DNA from: RYN-230 sp963782185
Lineage (GTDB): Bacteria > Actinomycetota > Actinomycetes > Streptosporangiales > Streptosporangiaceae
NCBI GenBank assembly: GCA_963782185.1
Contig: CAWAJB010000019.1
Coordinates: 372,001 to 436,000 of the forward strand
Direction: 5' to 3'
DNA length: 64,000 nt
Shown here: one piece after another, positions 43,934 through 52,433 of the stretch
Layout: every line of letters begins with the position of its first letter
How positions within the stretch are numbered: the first letter of the stretch is position 1
Position numbers and translations under genes: made by a program
The notes under the pieces: model-generated
Databases searched by the model: none
What the model was told of the DNA's origin: nothing
Seen by the model: only the letters and a program-made list of their open reading frames with translations

Positions 43934-44659
43934 TCAGTCGTCCGGTTCGCCCGCGGAGGCTGTCCGCCGGCCGTTCCCGTTCGTGTCCGTCTCACCCAGC
44001 CCGGAACCGCCTGCCCCGAGACCACCGGCTTCCCCGAGACCACCGGCTTCCCCGAAACCACCGGCTTCCCCGAAACCACCGGCTTCCCCGAGACCACCGG
44101 TCCGTGAGGCCGCCTGCTGCAGGCTGGCCCATCGCGGATCGATGGCCGGGTCGTGCCGGTGGCCGGGCCCGGCCTGGGCAAGCGGCACACCGCACTCCAC
44201 GCACAGCCCCGGGCAGTCCTCCCGGCAGAGCGGCGCCAGGGGCAGCGCGAGCACGAGCGCGTCATGCAGGGCCGGCTCGAAATCGAGCAGGTCCCCTTGC
44301 AGAGAGTACCCTTCGGCGTCGCCGGGGCCGTCGGCCGCGGAGTAGGCGAACAATTCCTGGGCCCTGACCTCCACCGGCTGGCTGATCGGTTCCAGGCACC
44401 GGGCGCACTCCCCGGTGACCTCGGCCCGGGCCGTAACCGTGACCAGGACTCCCTCCGACACCGCCTCCATGCGCACATCAAGCTCGACGTCACTGCCCTC
44501 GGCCACGCCGGCGAGACCGGCGTGGGAGTATGCGGGAGCCGGGACAGTGCGCTGCTGCGTGTACTCCGATCCGGGGCTGCGGCCGAGGTCGAGGGTGCTG
44601 AAGACCAGGGGTTTGCGCGGATCGAGTCGCGCCGACGGGTTTTTTCGTGACTGTGGCAT
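43934..44659 (-). CDS. DUF177/YceD family protein (241 aa)
   Basis: Conserved gene always paired with rpmF; plant and bacterial relatives take part in 23S rRNA processing. Two CxxC pairs (GECARC and LCREDCPGLCVECG) fit a metal site. The start MPQSRKNPSARLDPRKPLVF gives the conserved N-terminus. Longer frames add non-conserved sequence. The C-terminal tail holds GFGEAG hexapeptides from an 18-bp repeat. There is no clear ribosome site at 44659, so the start may be leaderless or a few codons away. Confidence 0.9.
   Translation of the reverse strand: MPQSRKNPSARLDPRKPLVFSTLDLGRSPGSEYTQQRTVPAPAYSHAGLAGVAEGSDVELDVRMEAVSEGVLVTVTARAEVTGECARCLEPISQPVEVRAQELFAYSAADGPGDAEGYSLQGDLLDFEPALHDALVLALPLAPLCREDCPGLCVECGVPLAQAGPGHRHDPAIDPRWASLQQAASRTGGLGEAGGFGEAGGFGEAGGLGEAGGLGAGGSGLGETDTNGNGRRTASAGEPDD
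44014..44103 (-). repeat. 18-bp tandem repeat (5 units) in the DUF177 gene tail
   Basis: Units CCCCGAGACCACCGGCTT at 44014 and 44032; CCCCGAAACCACCGGCTT at 44050 and 44068; a last variant at 44086. Encodes Gly-Leu/Phe-Gly-Glu-Ala-Gly, in frame. Confidence 0.93.
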
Positions 44660-44754
44660 GGTAAGTACTGTGTCCGGCGAGGTTGGGCTGATCAGCCTAC
44701 CCGGGTGCCAGCCTATTCCCAACTCAGGCCGCGTCACGCCTGGCAGCGGCTGGG

Positions 44755-45234
44755 TCAGGGTGACCCGAGGCGCTCCTGGAGGCGGACGAGCACCGTCTCC
44801 GGGACCAGGGACTTGATGTCGCCGCCGTACCGGCAGATCTCCTTGACCAGGCTGGACCGCAGGAAGCTGTACCCCGGGTTGGCCGCGATGAACAGCGTCT
44901 CGATCTCCGCGAGACGGTAGTTCATCTGGGCCATCTCCATCTCGTACTCGAAATCGCTGACCGCGCGCAGGCCCTTCACGATCGCCGACACCCCGTTGAC
45001 CCGGCAGAAGTCGACCAGCAGGCCGCGGAACGTGCCGATCTCCACGTTCTTCAGCCCGGAAGTCACCTCGCGGAGCATCTCGACCCGCTCCTCCACCGTG
45101 AACAGGCCGTGTTTGGCCTGGTTGGCGCCCACGACGACGAGTACCTCGTCGTACAGCAGCGCCGCCCGGCTGATGATGTCGAGATGACCGTTGGTCACTG
45201 GGTCGAACGAGCCTGGACAGGCGACACGACGCAC
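44755..45234 (-). CDS. coaD: Phosphopantetheine adenylyltransferase (159 aa)
   Basis: Fourth step of coenzyme A synthesis. The nucleotidyltransferase signature PGSFDPVTNGHLDII contains the T/HxGH-type ATP site; VKGLRAVSDFEYEMEMAQMN and SFLRSSLVKEICRYGGDI complete the fold. The GTG at 45234 (MRRVACPGSFDP) gives the family length of ~160 residues, with AGGAAGGG 11 nt upstream. It follows rsmD by ~37 bp. Confidence 0.97.
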   Translation of the reverse strand: MRRVACPGSFDPVTNGHLDIISRAALLYDEVLVVVGANQAKHGLFTVEERVEMLREVTSGLKNVEIGTFRGLLVDFCRVNGVSAIVKGLRAVSDFEYEMEMAQMNYRLAEIETLFIAANPGYSFLRSSLVKEICRYGGDIKSLVPETVLVRLQERLGSP

Positions 45235-45271
45235 GCGGACACGCCCTTCCTCACTACATCGGCGCCGCCCA

Positions 45272-45859
45272 TCACGGTTCTCCCGGTAACTGGGCGCCTG
45301 CGGCGAGACCGTACCAGAAGGTCGTATCGCCATAGCGCCGGGACCGCTCCGGGGCGTATCCGGGCGGCCAGCTGACTGGCCCCGAGCGGGTGGCCCGCTC
45401 CACCGCGACGACCGCCCCGGGGGCCAGCCAGCCGCCGGCCAGCGCGGCCAGCATCCCGGTCACCTCGTCATCGGTCACCGCGTACGGCGGGTCGGCGACG
45501 GCCAGGTCATAACGGTCCGGGCCGGCGGGCCCGCGCCTGAGCAGCCGGCCCACCCGGTCGGTGACCAGCTCGGCCCCGCTCAGGCCGACCGCCCCGATGT
45601 TGCCCCGGATGACCCGCGCGGCCCGCGCGTCCGCCTCCACGAGCAGCACCCGCCGCGCGCCGCGCGACAGGGCTTCCAGGCCCACGGCGCCCGACCCCGC
45701 GTACAGGTCGAGCACGCACGCCCCGTCCAGCGGGCCGTGCAGGGCGACAAGCGTGCCGAACAGCCCTTCCCGCGCCCGGTCGCTGGTGGGCCGGGTAAGC
45801 CGGCCCGCCGGGACGGCCAGCCGGCGGCCGCGCGCCGCGCCGGCGATGACCCGGGTCAT
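45272..45859 (-). CDS. rsmD: 16S rRNA (guanine966-N2)-methyltransferase RsmD (195 aa)
   Basis: SAM-dependent methyltransferase. Motifs: MTRVIAGAARGRRL, RPTSDRAREGLFGTL, DLYAGSGAVGLEALSRGA and the catalytic DPPY in LAVADPPYAVT. The ATG overlaps the recG stop (ATGA), giving coupling in the recG-rsmD-coaD series. Confidence 0.96.
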   Translation of the reverse strand: MTRVIAGAARGRRLAVPAGRLTRPTSDRAREGLFGTLVALHGPLDGACVLDLYAGSGAVGLEALSRGARRVLLVEADARAARVIRGNIGAVGLSGAELVTDRVGRLLRRGPAGPDRYDLAVADPPYAVTDDEVTGMLAALAGGWLAPGAVVAVERATRSGPVSWPPGYAPERSRRYGDTTFWYGLAAGAQLPGEP

Positions 45860-48132
45860 GCCTTCTCCAGGAATTTGGCCTGTTCCTCGTCCAGCAGCCC
45901 CCGGATGGCGCCGACCAGGGCGGGGTGACCGGCCAGCCGGGGGTCGTCGTCCACGAGCGCCTGCGCCTCCGACCGGGCCGCCACGATCAGTTCCTCGTCC
46001 CGGAGCAGGGTCAGCATCTTCAGGCCGGACTTGCGGCCCGCCTGGGCGGCGCCCAGCACGTTCCCCTCGCGGCGCTGCTCGAGGTCGAGCCGGGACAGGG
46101 CGAACCCGTCCACCGTGGCCGCGACCGCCACCAGCCGCTCACGGGCCGGGCTGCCCGGCGGGGAGTCCGTGACCAGCAGGCACAGCCCGGGCTTGCCGCC
46201 CCGCCCGACCCGGCCGCGCAGCTGGTGCAGCTGCGAGACGCCGAACCGGTCCGCGTCCATGATCACCATGATCGTGGCGTTCGGCACGTCCACGCCGACC
46301 TCGACGACCGTGGTCGCCACCAGCACGTCCACCGACCCGTCGGCGAACGCGCGCATCGCCGCGTCCTTCTCCTCGGCGGGCATCCTTCCGTGCAGCATGC
46401 GCATCCGCAGACCCGCCAATGGCCCCTCGGCCAGCTCGGCCAGCACGTCCACGACCGACCGCGGCGGCCGCTGGGCGTCCTCCTCGTAGAGCTCGTACTC
46501 ACCGTCGGTGTCGTCGTCAGGGCCGCCGGCCTGGCCCACCTCCCCGCCCGGCCCGGCCGCGTCCGTCCCGCCCGCGGCCGGGCCGGCCGCGGCGCCGTCC
46601 TCGGCGCCGATGCGCGGGCAGACCACGTAGGCCTGGCCACCGCCCGACACCTCCTCGCGCAGCCGTTCCCAGGTCCGGGCGAGATAGTGCGGCTTGTCGG
46701 CGGCGGGCACCATGTGCGTGGTGATGGGCGCCCGCCCGGCCGGCAGCTCGCTCAGCGTGCACACGTCCAGGTCGCCGTACACGGTCATGGCCACCGTGCG
46801 CGGGATCGGGGTGGCCGTCATCACCAGCACGTGCGGGCGGCGGCCCCGCGCCTTCTCACGCAGCGCGTCGCGCTGCTGGACCCCGAACCGGTGCTGCTCG
46901 TCGATCACCACCAGGCCCAGATCATCAAAAACGATCTGATCGTCGAGCCGGACCCGGTGATACAGCAGGGTGTGGGTGCCGATGACGATCCCCGCCGCCC
47001 CGGAAGCCACCTCGTCCAGCGCGGCCCGGCGCGCCTTGGCCCCCTGCGATCCCGTGAGCAGGGCCACCCGGGTGGCATGGTCCGCGCCGTCCAGTTCCCC
47101 GGCCCGGGCGAGCGGGCCGAGCAGTTGCGTTATGGAGCGGTAGTGCTGCTGGGCCAGGACCTCGGTGGGGGCGAGCAGCGCGGCCTGCCCGCCGTCGTCG
47201 ATGACCTGGAGCATCGCCCGGACGGCCACGAGGGTCTTGCCGGAACCCACTTCGCCCTGCAGCAGGCGATGCATCGGGTGCTCGCGGCACAGCGCGGTGG
47301 TGATCTCCTCACCGGCGGCGATCTGGCCTTTGGTCAGCGTGAACGGCAGCCGCGCGTCGAACGCCTCGAGCAGCCCGCCGCGCCGCGGGATGCGCGGCGT
47401 GGCCGGCAAGGCGTCCTCGGCCCGCCGCCGCTGGGCCAGCACGGCCTGGAGCACGAACGCCTCGTCCCACTTCAGCCGGAGCCGGGCCTGCTCGACCTCC
47501 GCGAACTCCACCGGCCGGTGGATGCCGTGCCACGCGGCGAGCTGGCTCTGCAGCCCATAACGGGCACGCACCCCGGCGGGCAGCGGGTCGTCGTCGATGT
47601 CGAGCGTGTCCAGCACGGTCCGGATCGCCTTGGCGATCTTCCAGGACGCCATCTCCCGGGTCGCCGGGTACACCGGGATGATCTCGGCCGCGTGCTCGGC
47701 GGCCATCTCGGTGCCTGGGTCCGCTGTGCCCAGGAGCTCGCAGTCGGGGTGGATGAGCTGGCGCTTGCGGCCGTAGGAGGAGACCTGGCCGGCGAACAGG
47801 CCGTGCAGGCCGGGCTTCATCTCCTTCTCCCGCCACGGCTGCCTGAAGAAGGCGAGGGTCAGCGTGCCGTGGCCGTCGGTGACGGTCACCTCGGTCAGCT
47901 TCCCGCGCCGGTTCTTCATCATGCGGGTGGTGACCGCGGAGATCCGGGCCAGCACCGTCACGTGCTCGCCGTCGCGCAGGGAGGCCAGGTCGGTCAGCTC
48001 ACCCCGCTGCTCGTAGCGGCGCGGGTAGTGCCGCAGCAGCTCGCCCACGGTGTGCACGTCCAGCGCGCGGCCCAGGGCCTTGGCCGTCCGCGGGTCGAAC
48101 TCCCGGTCGAGCCGGTCATCAAGCCTCGCCAT
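45856..48132 (-). CDS. recG: ATP-dependent DNA helicase RecG (758 aa)
   Basis: Branch-migration helicase that reverses stalled forks. N-terminal wedge/OB domain (LLRHYPRRYEQRGELTDLAS), Walker A GEVGSGKTLVAVRAML, DEQH box VVIDEQHRFGVQQR, motif VMTATPIPRTVAMTVYGDLD and C-terminal QLRGRVGRGGKPGLCLLV. The ATG at 48132 gives the conserved start MARLDDRLDREFDPRTAKAL. A longer frame (to 48336) is non-conserved and would overlap the rpmB promoter. A short acidic insert (DDDTDGEYELYEED) is seen near residue 540. Confidence 0.96.
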   Translation of the reverse strand: MARLDDRLDREFDPRTAKALGRALDVHTVGELLRHYPRRYEQRGELTDLASLRDGEHVTVLARISAVTTRMMKNRRGKLTEVTVTDGHGTLTLAFFRQPWREKEMKPGLHGLFAGQVSSYGRKRQLIHPDCELLGTADPGTEMAAEHAAEIIPVYPATREMASWKIAKAIRTVLDTLDIDDDPLPAGVRARYGLQSQLAAWHGIHRPVEFAEVEQARLRLKWDEAFVLQAVLAQRRRAEDALPATPRIPRRGGLLEAFDARLPFTLTKGQIAAGEEITTALCREHPMHRLLQGEVGSGKTLVAVRAMLQVIDDGGQAALLAPTEVLAQQHYRSITQLLGPLARAGELDGADHATRVALLTGSQGAKARRAALDEVASGAAGIVIGTHTLLYHRVRLDDQIVFDDLGLVVIDEQHRFGVQQRDALREKARGRRPHVLVMTATPIPRTVAMTVYGDLDVCTLSELPAGRAPITTHMVPAADKPHYLARTWERLREEVSGGGQAYVVCPRIGAEDGAAAGPAAGGTDAAGPGGEVGQAGGPDDDTDGEYELYEEDAQRPPRSVVDVLAELAEGPLAGLRMRMLHGRMPAEEKDAAMRAFADGSVDVLVATTVVEVGVDVPNATIMVIMDADRFGVSQLHQLRGRVGRGGKPGLCLLVTDSPPGSPARERLVAVAATVDGFALSRLDLEQRREGNVLGAAQAGRKSGLKMLTLLRDEELIVAARSEAQALVDDDPRLAGHPALVGAIRGLLDEEQAKFLEKA

Positions 48133-48361
48133 GGCCCCACAGGATAGGCTGCGGCTACGACATGAGCGCCCGGCCACGCTGGCCGTCCTGGCCGTGCCGG
48201 CCGTGCCGGCGCTGATTCGCCTTCCAGGCGGCTGGTCGGTTATCCTGGGCGCTGCCCGAGGGCACGGCGGCGGCGGAGCATGTCCGCCCGCTCTCTCCGA
48301 CATGGGGGGCCTGAGCCCGGGCACATCGGCCGTCATCCGAGTTCATGCGAGGGAGCATCCC
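48133..48361. other. Divergent promoter region between recG and rpmB
   Basis: Should hold promoters in both directions. A run of CTGGCCGTCCTGGCCGTGCC-like short repeats (~48178-48210) is seen. GTTATCCTGGG around 48239 could be part of a promoter. The DAK-phosphatase gene usually between rpmB and recG in actinomycetes is missing. Confidence 0.4.
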
Positions 48362-48547
48362 GTGTCTGCTGTCTGCGAGATCTGCGGCAAGGGGCCGGGA
48401 TTCGGCAACAACGTCTCCCACTCCCACCGCCGCACGCCGCGCCGCTGGAACCCGAACATCCAGATCGTCCGGGCCACCACGGGCGGAACCCGCCGTCGCG
48501 TCCGCGTCTGCACGTCCTGCATCAAGGCCGGCAAGGTCATCCGCTAA
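48362..48547 (+). CDS. rpmB: 50S ribosomal protein L28, zinc-binding type (61 aa)
   Basis: SAVCEICGKGPGFGNNVSHS is diagnostic; HRRTPRRWNPNIQ and VRVCTSCIKAGKV follow. Two CxxC pairs make this the zinc-binding (C+) type, like the L32 encoded nearby. The GTG start has GGGAG 8 nt upstream. Normal length; monocistronic by context, since the next gene converges on it. Confidence 0.97.
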   Translation: MSAVCEICGKGPGFGNNVSHSHRRTPRRWNPNIQIVRATTGGTRRRVRVCTSCIKAGKVIR

Positions 48548-48577
48548 GCCCGCAGCCGCCCTCCGCCCGGTACCCGG

Positions 48578-49396
48578 TCACGGGCCGCCGGAGCCGGAGA
48601 ACGTGCAGGGCGCTCCGTTGAGGGCGCAGCCAGACGGCGGGACCGGCTGGCCCTCCACGATCACCATGAGCCGCACCGGCGCTCCCGCGGAGTTCTGCGG
48701 CTGGCCCCACCCTGGCCAGGTAACGCCCTGAGCGACCCCCGCACCGGGGCTCCCCGGCTCCCAGCGTGCGCCCTGGACGCCAGCGATACGGCCCCCCGGG
48801 TAACCCAGGGCCAGGGTCCAGGCGTGTGCCCTCGTCCCGCTGAGACCGCTGATCGTGATCCGGTCGGCGAACCCGCCCGGCCAGTGCCCGACCTGCTGAT
48901 AGGTGATGCTCAGCGGCGGGGTGCCGGGGCTGGGCCGCGGGCCGCCGCCCCCGGACGCCGATGCGGCGCCACCCCGCTGGAGCCCGGCCCCCCCGGACGC
49001 GGCCGGGCTGCTGGGCGTGATGTGCACGCCGGGACGGGCTGACGCCAGCGTGCCGCCGTGAGGTTGCTGGACGTGGCAGCCGGTGGATGGGCACTGGTTC
49101 CCCGGGATGGGGGCGCTGAAATGCAGGACGGTCCGGGACATGTTGGCGGCCAGGAATGCGGCCACGACCACGCCGAGACCGGCGGCGAACGTGGGGGTGA
49201 GCACCAGCCTGCGCAGGGCGGGGGTGATCCGCGCGCCGCGCCGGCGCGCCCGGGCCGGCCGGCACTCAGCCTCCCCGCCGCCGCCTGCGGACACGCCGTC
49301 GGCACCACCGCGCACGCGGCTCGTGGCCGCCCGCACGCGGACGGCCACCGAGGGCGCCCGGTGCCGGGGCGCTGCTCTCCTGCCCGGTGATCGCAT
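48578..49396 (-). CDS. Membrane-anchored protein with a CBM2-like C-terminal domain (272 aa)
   Basis: Arg-rich cytoplasmic N-terminus (~65 residues), one TM helix (LVLTPTFAAGLGVVVAAFLA), Ser/Pro/Gly-rich linker, then a ~110-residue extracellular domain. The domain shows the pattern ITYQQVGHWPGGFADRITIS ... WTLALGYPGGRIAGVQGARW typical of bacterial cellulose-binding-like (CBM2) folds. Cys residues near the end may pair. Could bind surface polysaccharide; no catalytic domain is attached. The ATG at 49396 is the first start of the frame. It lies downstream of thiL. Confidence 0.65.
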   Translation of the reverse strand: MRSPGRRAAPRHRAPSVAVRVRAATSRVRGGADGVSAGGGGEAECRPARARRRGARITPALRRLVLTPTFAAGLGVVVAAFLAANMSRTVLHFSAPIPGNQCPSTGCHVQQPHGGTLASARPGVHITPSSPAASGGAGLQRGGAASASGGGGPRPSPGTPPLSITYQQVGHWPGGFADRITISGLSGTRAHAWTLALGYPGGRIAGVQGARWEPGSPGAGVAQGVTWPGWGQPQNSAGAPVRLMVIVEGQPVPPSGCALNGAPCTFSGSGGP

Positions 49397-49504
49397 TGGG
49401 GGGTTTATACCTACGAAAAGGGCGGGCTAACTATAGTGACATGCTTGTAATTTGATGGATAGCCCGTGAATTGACGAATACAAGGAGCGACGGCTGTTCG
49501 GGCA

Positions 49505-50527
49505 TCAAAAATGATTCCATCCGGACAACCTCTCAGATCGCCGCAAATCCACCCAGACCCCCTGACCTTCCCCCACGTGCCCCACCACTGTCCAGCGCCC
49601 GGTCAGGGCGGTTACCGGCGGGAACGTCGCGACCAGGGCATGGTCCTCACCCCCGGCCAGGATCCAGTCCAGCGGGTCTTGCTTACCTAGAGCATCTGCT
49701 GCGGCACGCAGAGTGTTACTTACGGGCAGCTGGGCGGAGCCCACGTCGATGCGCACCCCGCTCTGCTCGGCCAGGTGCCCCAGGTCCTGCGCGAGGCCGT
49801 CGCTCACGTCGATCATCGACGTCGCCCCCAGCCGCGCGGCGTCCGGCCCGGCGGCGTAGTCCGGGTGCGGCCAGCGGTGCGCAGCCACCAGCCCGGCGGG
49901 CTCGCTCAGCCCGGCCCGCAGCAGCGCCAGGCCGGCCGCGGAGTGGCCGAGCACGCCCGACACGGCCACCAGGTCGCCCGGGCGGGCCCCGGAGCGGGTC
50001 ACGGGAGCCCGGCCCGCCAGGTCACCCAGCGCGGTCACCGCCAGCATGACCAGGGGTGCGCCGGACAGATCCCCGCCGGCCACTGTGGCGCCGGCGCGGG
50101 CACACTCCTCGGCCATCCCGGCCGCCATGTCCAGGGCCCACGCCACGGGCAGGTCGCCGGGTGCGGCCAGGCCCACGAGGAGGGCGGTCGGCACCGCGCC
50201 CATCGCCGCGATGTCGGCCATGTTCTGCGCCGCGGCCTTGCCGCCGATTTCCCGTGCGGACGACCACTCACGGCGGAAATGCCGGTCCTCGACCAGCAGA
50301 TCGGTGCTGGCGACCACGCGGCCGTCCGGGGCGGGAAGCACCGCCGCGTCGTCACCGATGCCCACCAGCGTGTCCGGGGCCTGCGGCAGGCGGGCGGCCA
50401 GCGCCGCGATGAGCCCGAATTCGCCCAGATCCGAGACGGTGATGGGGCCCTCCCGGCTTCCGTCCTTGCGTTTAGGGTAGCGTGGCCATTCCGGCCGAAG
50501 GCAATGAGGCCCCCGGGGAGGACGCAT
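49505..50527 (-). CDS. thiL: Thiamine-monophosphate kinase ThiL (340 aa, start uncertain)
   Basis: Phosphorylates thiamine-P to thiamine-PP. Motifs: LVGIGDDAAVLPAPDGRVVA, STDLLVEDRHFRREWSSARE, GGKAAAQNMADIAAMGAVPT and ILAGGEDHALVATFPP. The only canonical in-frame start is ATG at 50527, which overlaps the start of the divergent AsnC-type gene. Conserved sequence begins at ITVSDLGEFGLIAAL, where relatives start with Met-x-Val-x-Asp/Glu-LGEFG. The aligned codon here is ATC (50443), with GGGAGG 5 nt upstream, so a non-canonical start giving 312 residues is plausible. Confidence 0.92.
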   Translation of the reverse strand: MRPPRGPHCLRPEWPRYPKRKDGSREGPITVSDLGEFGLIAALAARLPQAPDTLVGIGDDAAVLPAPDGRVVASTDLLVEDRHFRREWSSAREIGGKAAAQNMADIAAMGAVPTALLVGLAAPGDLPVAWALDMAAGMAEECARAGATVAGGDLSGAPLVMLAVTALGDLAGRAPVTRSGARPGDLVAVSGVLGHSAAGLALLRAGLSEPAGLVAAHRWPHPDYAAGPDAARLGATSMIDVSDGLAQDLGHLAEQSGVRIDVGSAQLPVSNTLRAAADALGKQDPLDWILAGGEDHALVATFPPVTALTGRWTVVGHVGEGQGVWVDLRRSERLSGWNHF

Positions 50528-50759
50528 GGTCCAGGCATACATCCTCGTGCAGACCGAGGTGGGAAAGGCCGCCGAGGTCGCTCGCCGCATCGGCGGCATC
50601 AAGGGGGTGACCCTGGCCGAGGACGTCACCGGACCTTACGATGTGATCGTCCGGGCCGAGGCGGGCAATGTGGATGATCTCGGGAAGCTCGTGGTCGCCC
50701 AGATCCAGGGCGTGAGCGGCATCACCAGGACCCTGACCTGCCCTATCGTGCACATCTAG
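50526..50759 (+). CDS. Lrp/AsnC ligand-binding (RAM) domain protein (77 aa)
   Basis: Stand-alone effector domain of the Lrp/AsnC family (YILVQTEVGKAAEVARRIGG, VTGPYDVIVRAEAGNVDDLG, VSGITRTLTCPIVHI), without a DNA-binding part. Such proteins form oligomers binding amino acids and are conserved near thiL in actinomycetes; their partners are unknown. GGGGAGG lies 5 nt before the ATG. Divergent from thiL, with the start sites close together. Confidence 0.92.
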   Translation: MVQAYILVQTEVGKAAEVARRIGGIKGVTLAEDVTGPYDVIVRAEAGNVDDLGKLVVAQIQGVSGITRTLTCPIVHI

Positions 50760-50887
50760 CCTGAACCGCGCCGCCTGGCCGTCCCCGGGTCCCCGGGGCG
50801 TGCCGGGCTGCCCTCGCCATCGGTGCGGCCTCTCCGGATGAGCGGGGGGACCCTGGGTACAAGGGGGGCAGCGAGGACGGGAGGATC

Positions 50888-51247
50888 ATGATGCTCGAGG
50901 CGGCGGATATCCGGGAATGGCGCGGCCACGATGTGGTCGACGACGGTGGCCACAAGATCGGGACACTCGAGTCCGTGTACGTGGACACCAGCAGTGACCA
51001 GCCTGCGTTCGCCACGGTCACGGTCGGCCTGCCGACCCGGCACCGGCTGGTGTTCGTGCCCCTCGACGCGGCGACCGTCGGGCCGGGCTACCTCAAGGTC
51101 AACCACTCCCGCAGCCAGGTCAAGGGCTCGCCGTCCATCGACACCGACGGGGAACTGCCGGCCGAGGACGAGGAAGCCGTCTTCAAGCACTACAACCTCG
51201 CCTACCAGCCCGGGGCGAGCGGCGAGCGCCGCCTCGCCCGCCGGTGA
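50888..51247 (+). CDS. PRC-barrel domain protein (119 aa)
   Basis: An N-terminal PRC-barrel (DIREWRGHDVVDDGGHKIGT, LESVYVDTSSDQPAFATV), followed by a charged C-terminal part ending in a basic tail. PRC-barrels mediate protein or RNA contacts and are common in small actinobacterial stress proteins. GGGAGGATC precedes the first ATG; a second ATG follows at once. The stop sits in a 16-bp tandem repeat. The tiny membrane protein gene follows 62 bp later. Confidence 0.85.
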   Translation: MMLEAADIREWRGHDVVDDGGHKIGTLESVYVDTSSDQPAFATVTVGLPTRHRLVFVPLDAATVGPGYLKVNHSRSQVKGSPSIDTDGELPAEDEEAVFKHYNLAYQPGASGERRLARR

Positions 51248-51288
51248 TGCACTGAGCCGGTGATGCACTGAGCCGGTGATGCACTGGC
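51241..51288 (+). repeat. 16-bp tandem repeat (3 units) over the PRC-barrel gene stop
   Basis: CCGGTGATGCACTGAG at 51241 and 51257, and CCGGTGATGCACTGGC at 51273. The gene's last codon and stop (CGG TGA) lie in the first unit; the downstream copies repeat the same signal. Confidence 0.9.
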
Positions 51289-51309
51289 CAGCTAGATCGG
51301 AGTCAACGG

Positions 51310-51477
51310 ATGGTGCTGTTCCTGCTGCTGGTCATCGCGGCCATCGCGCTGGGTATCGTCGGCGTCGTCGTGAAGGGCCTGTTCTACCTGCTGATCATCG
51401 GGATCGTCGTGATCCTCGTGGACCTCGTCCTGCTCGGGGCCCGGATGAGCCGTAACCGCCGCCGGCCCGCCCGCTGA
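51310..51477 (+). CDS. Small integral membrane protein (55 aa)
   Basis: Reads MVLFLLLVIAAIALGIVGVV, a short Lys/Gly turn, a second hydrophobic helix (LFYLLIIGIVVILVDLVLLG) and a basic end (RMSRNRRRPAR). GGAG lies ~8 nt upstream. Two TM helices in a hairpin with the basic tail in the cytoplasm; similar proteins are common and uncharacterised in actinomycetes. Probably co-transcribed with the PRC-barrel gene. Confidence 0.75.
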   Translation: MVLFLLLVIAAIALGIVGVVVKGLFYLLIIGIVVILVDLVLLGARMSRNRRRPAR

Positions 51478-51518
51478 GCGCCTCCCCCAGCAAACCCGGC
51501 CCGCCGGGCACGCCGGGC

Positions 51519-52169
51519 TCAGCGGAACTGCACGGCCAACTCCGCGGTGCGCGGGCCAACTCCCAGGCTGATCGCGTTCCGCAGATCGGCGGGGGTATCG
51601 ACGTCGCAGCGAAGGCTGGGCACATCGGACAGCACGATCTCGGCCGCGCCGCCGTCGCGGTGGCGGGCCGCCGACCCCGGGCCAAAACGCGGCCGGAACG
51701 CGGCCCCCGGCCGCGCGGCGTACAGCGTGGTCCCGCTGCCCTCCGCGTCGGCCACGAACGCCTCTGGCCACTGCGCCGCCGCGGCCAGCCCGCGGCCGAG
51801 TTCGGCGGGCCGCAGTGCGGGCAGGTCCGCGGCCAGCGCCGCCGTGCCGCAGGCCGGCCGGGAGGCGGCGGCCACGGCCGCCCCGTGGGCGAGGGCCGGG
51901 TTGAGCCCGGCGTCCGGCTCGTCGCCGACCACCATGGCGCCCAGCGCGCCCAGAGTGCCGGCCGCCGCCGGGTCGTCGGTCACCACGACGAGCACCGCCA
52001 CCGCGGGACAGGCGGCGGCAGCGCGGACGGTGTCCGCCGCCATGGCCAGCGCCAGTTCCGACCGCGCGGGCCCCGCCAGGCCGGCCAGCCTCGATTTGGC
52101 GCGGGCAAGTACCTTGACGGGGATCACCACCGACCAGGTAAGCGGCATCTCGGTCACACCGGCGACCAT
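51519..52169 (-). CDS. cofC: 2-phospho-L-lactate / PEP guanylyltransferase CofC (FbiD) (216 aa)
   Basis: Makes the activated phospholactate or enolpyruvyl precursor of coenzyme F420. Family motifs: SVVIPVKVLARAKSRLAGL, VLVVVTDDPAAAGTLGALGA, AALAADLPALRPAELGRGL and LRCDVDTPADLRNAI, matching MobA-like nucleotidyltransferases of the CofC group. Start ambiguous between ATG 52169 and ATG 52148 (MPLTWSVVIPVK). Other F420 genes are not in the window. Transcribed away from plsC. Confidence 0.88.
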   Translation of the reverse strand: MVAGVTEMPLTWSVVIPVKVLARAKSRLAGLAGPARSELALAMAADTVRAAAACPAVAVLVVVTDDPAAAGTLGALGAMVVGDEPDAGLNPALAHGAAVAAASRPACGTAALAADLPALRPAELGRGLAAAAQWPEAFVADAEGSGTTLYAARPGAAFRPRFGPGSAARHRDGGAAEIVLSDVPSLRCDVDTPADLRNAISLGVGPRTAELAVQFR

Positions 52170-52433
52170 ACTGTGCTCAGCCCGGCGCACGTGATCAGGC
52201 AGGTGGGCAGCGCTGCCCGGGCAGTGCGGGCGCGCCCGGGCAGGGCGGGCCGGCCCGGCAGGGTGCGCCCCGGGCAGGGTGCCCCGGCAGGGTCTGCCCC
52301 GGCAGGGTCTGGCCCGGCCGGGTTTGCCTCGACAGGGCCCGGGCGGAACGGGAGACTGACTGCGATGATGAGCAGCCTGATGAGGGCGGGAGATCCCCGG
52401 TGAGCGGGCAGGACCGATGAGCGGGTGGCAACG
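52170..52433. other. Divergent intergenic region between cofC and plsC, with degenerate 15-bp repeats
   Basis: From ~52250 to 52335 the sequence is a degenerate series of GGCAGGGTCTGCCCC-like units (~15 bp). Further on, GATGAGCGGG occurs twice just before plsC (52415, 52433). Otherwise it should hold two promoters. No gene is supported. Confidence 0.55.

Noticed and set aside
52425..52433. GTG at 52425 as plsC start
   Set aside because: Only three codons longer with no better ribosome site; the ATG at 52434 is kept, but the difference is minor.
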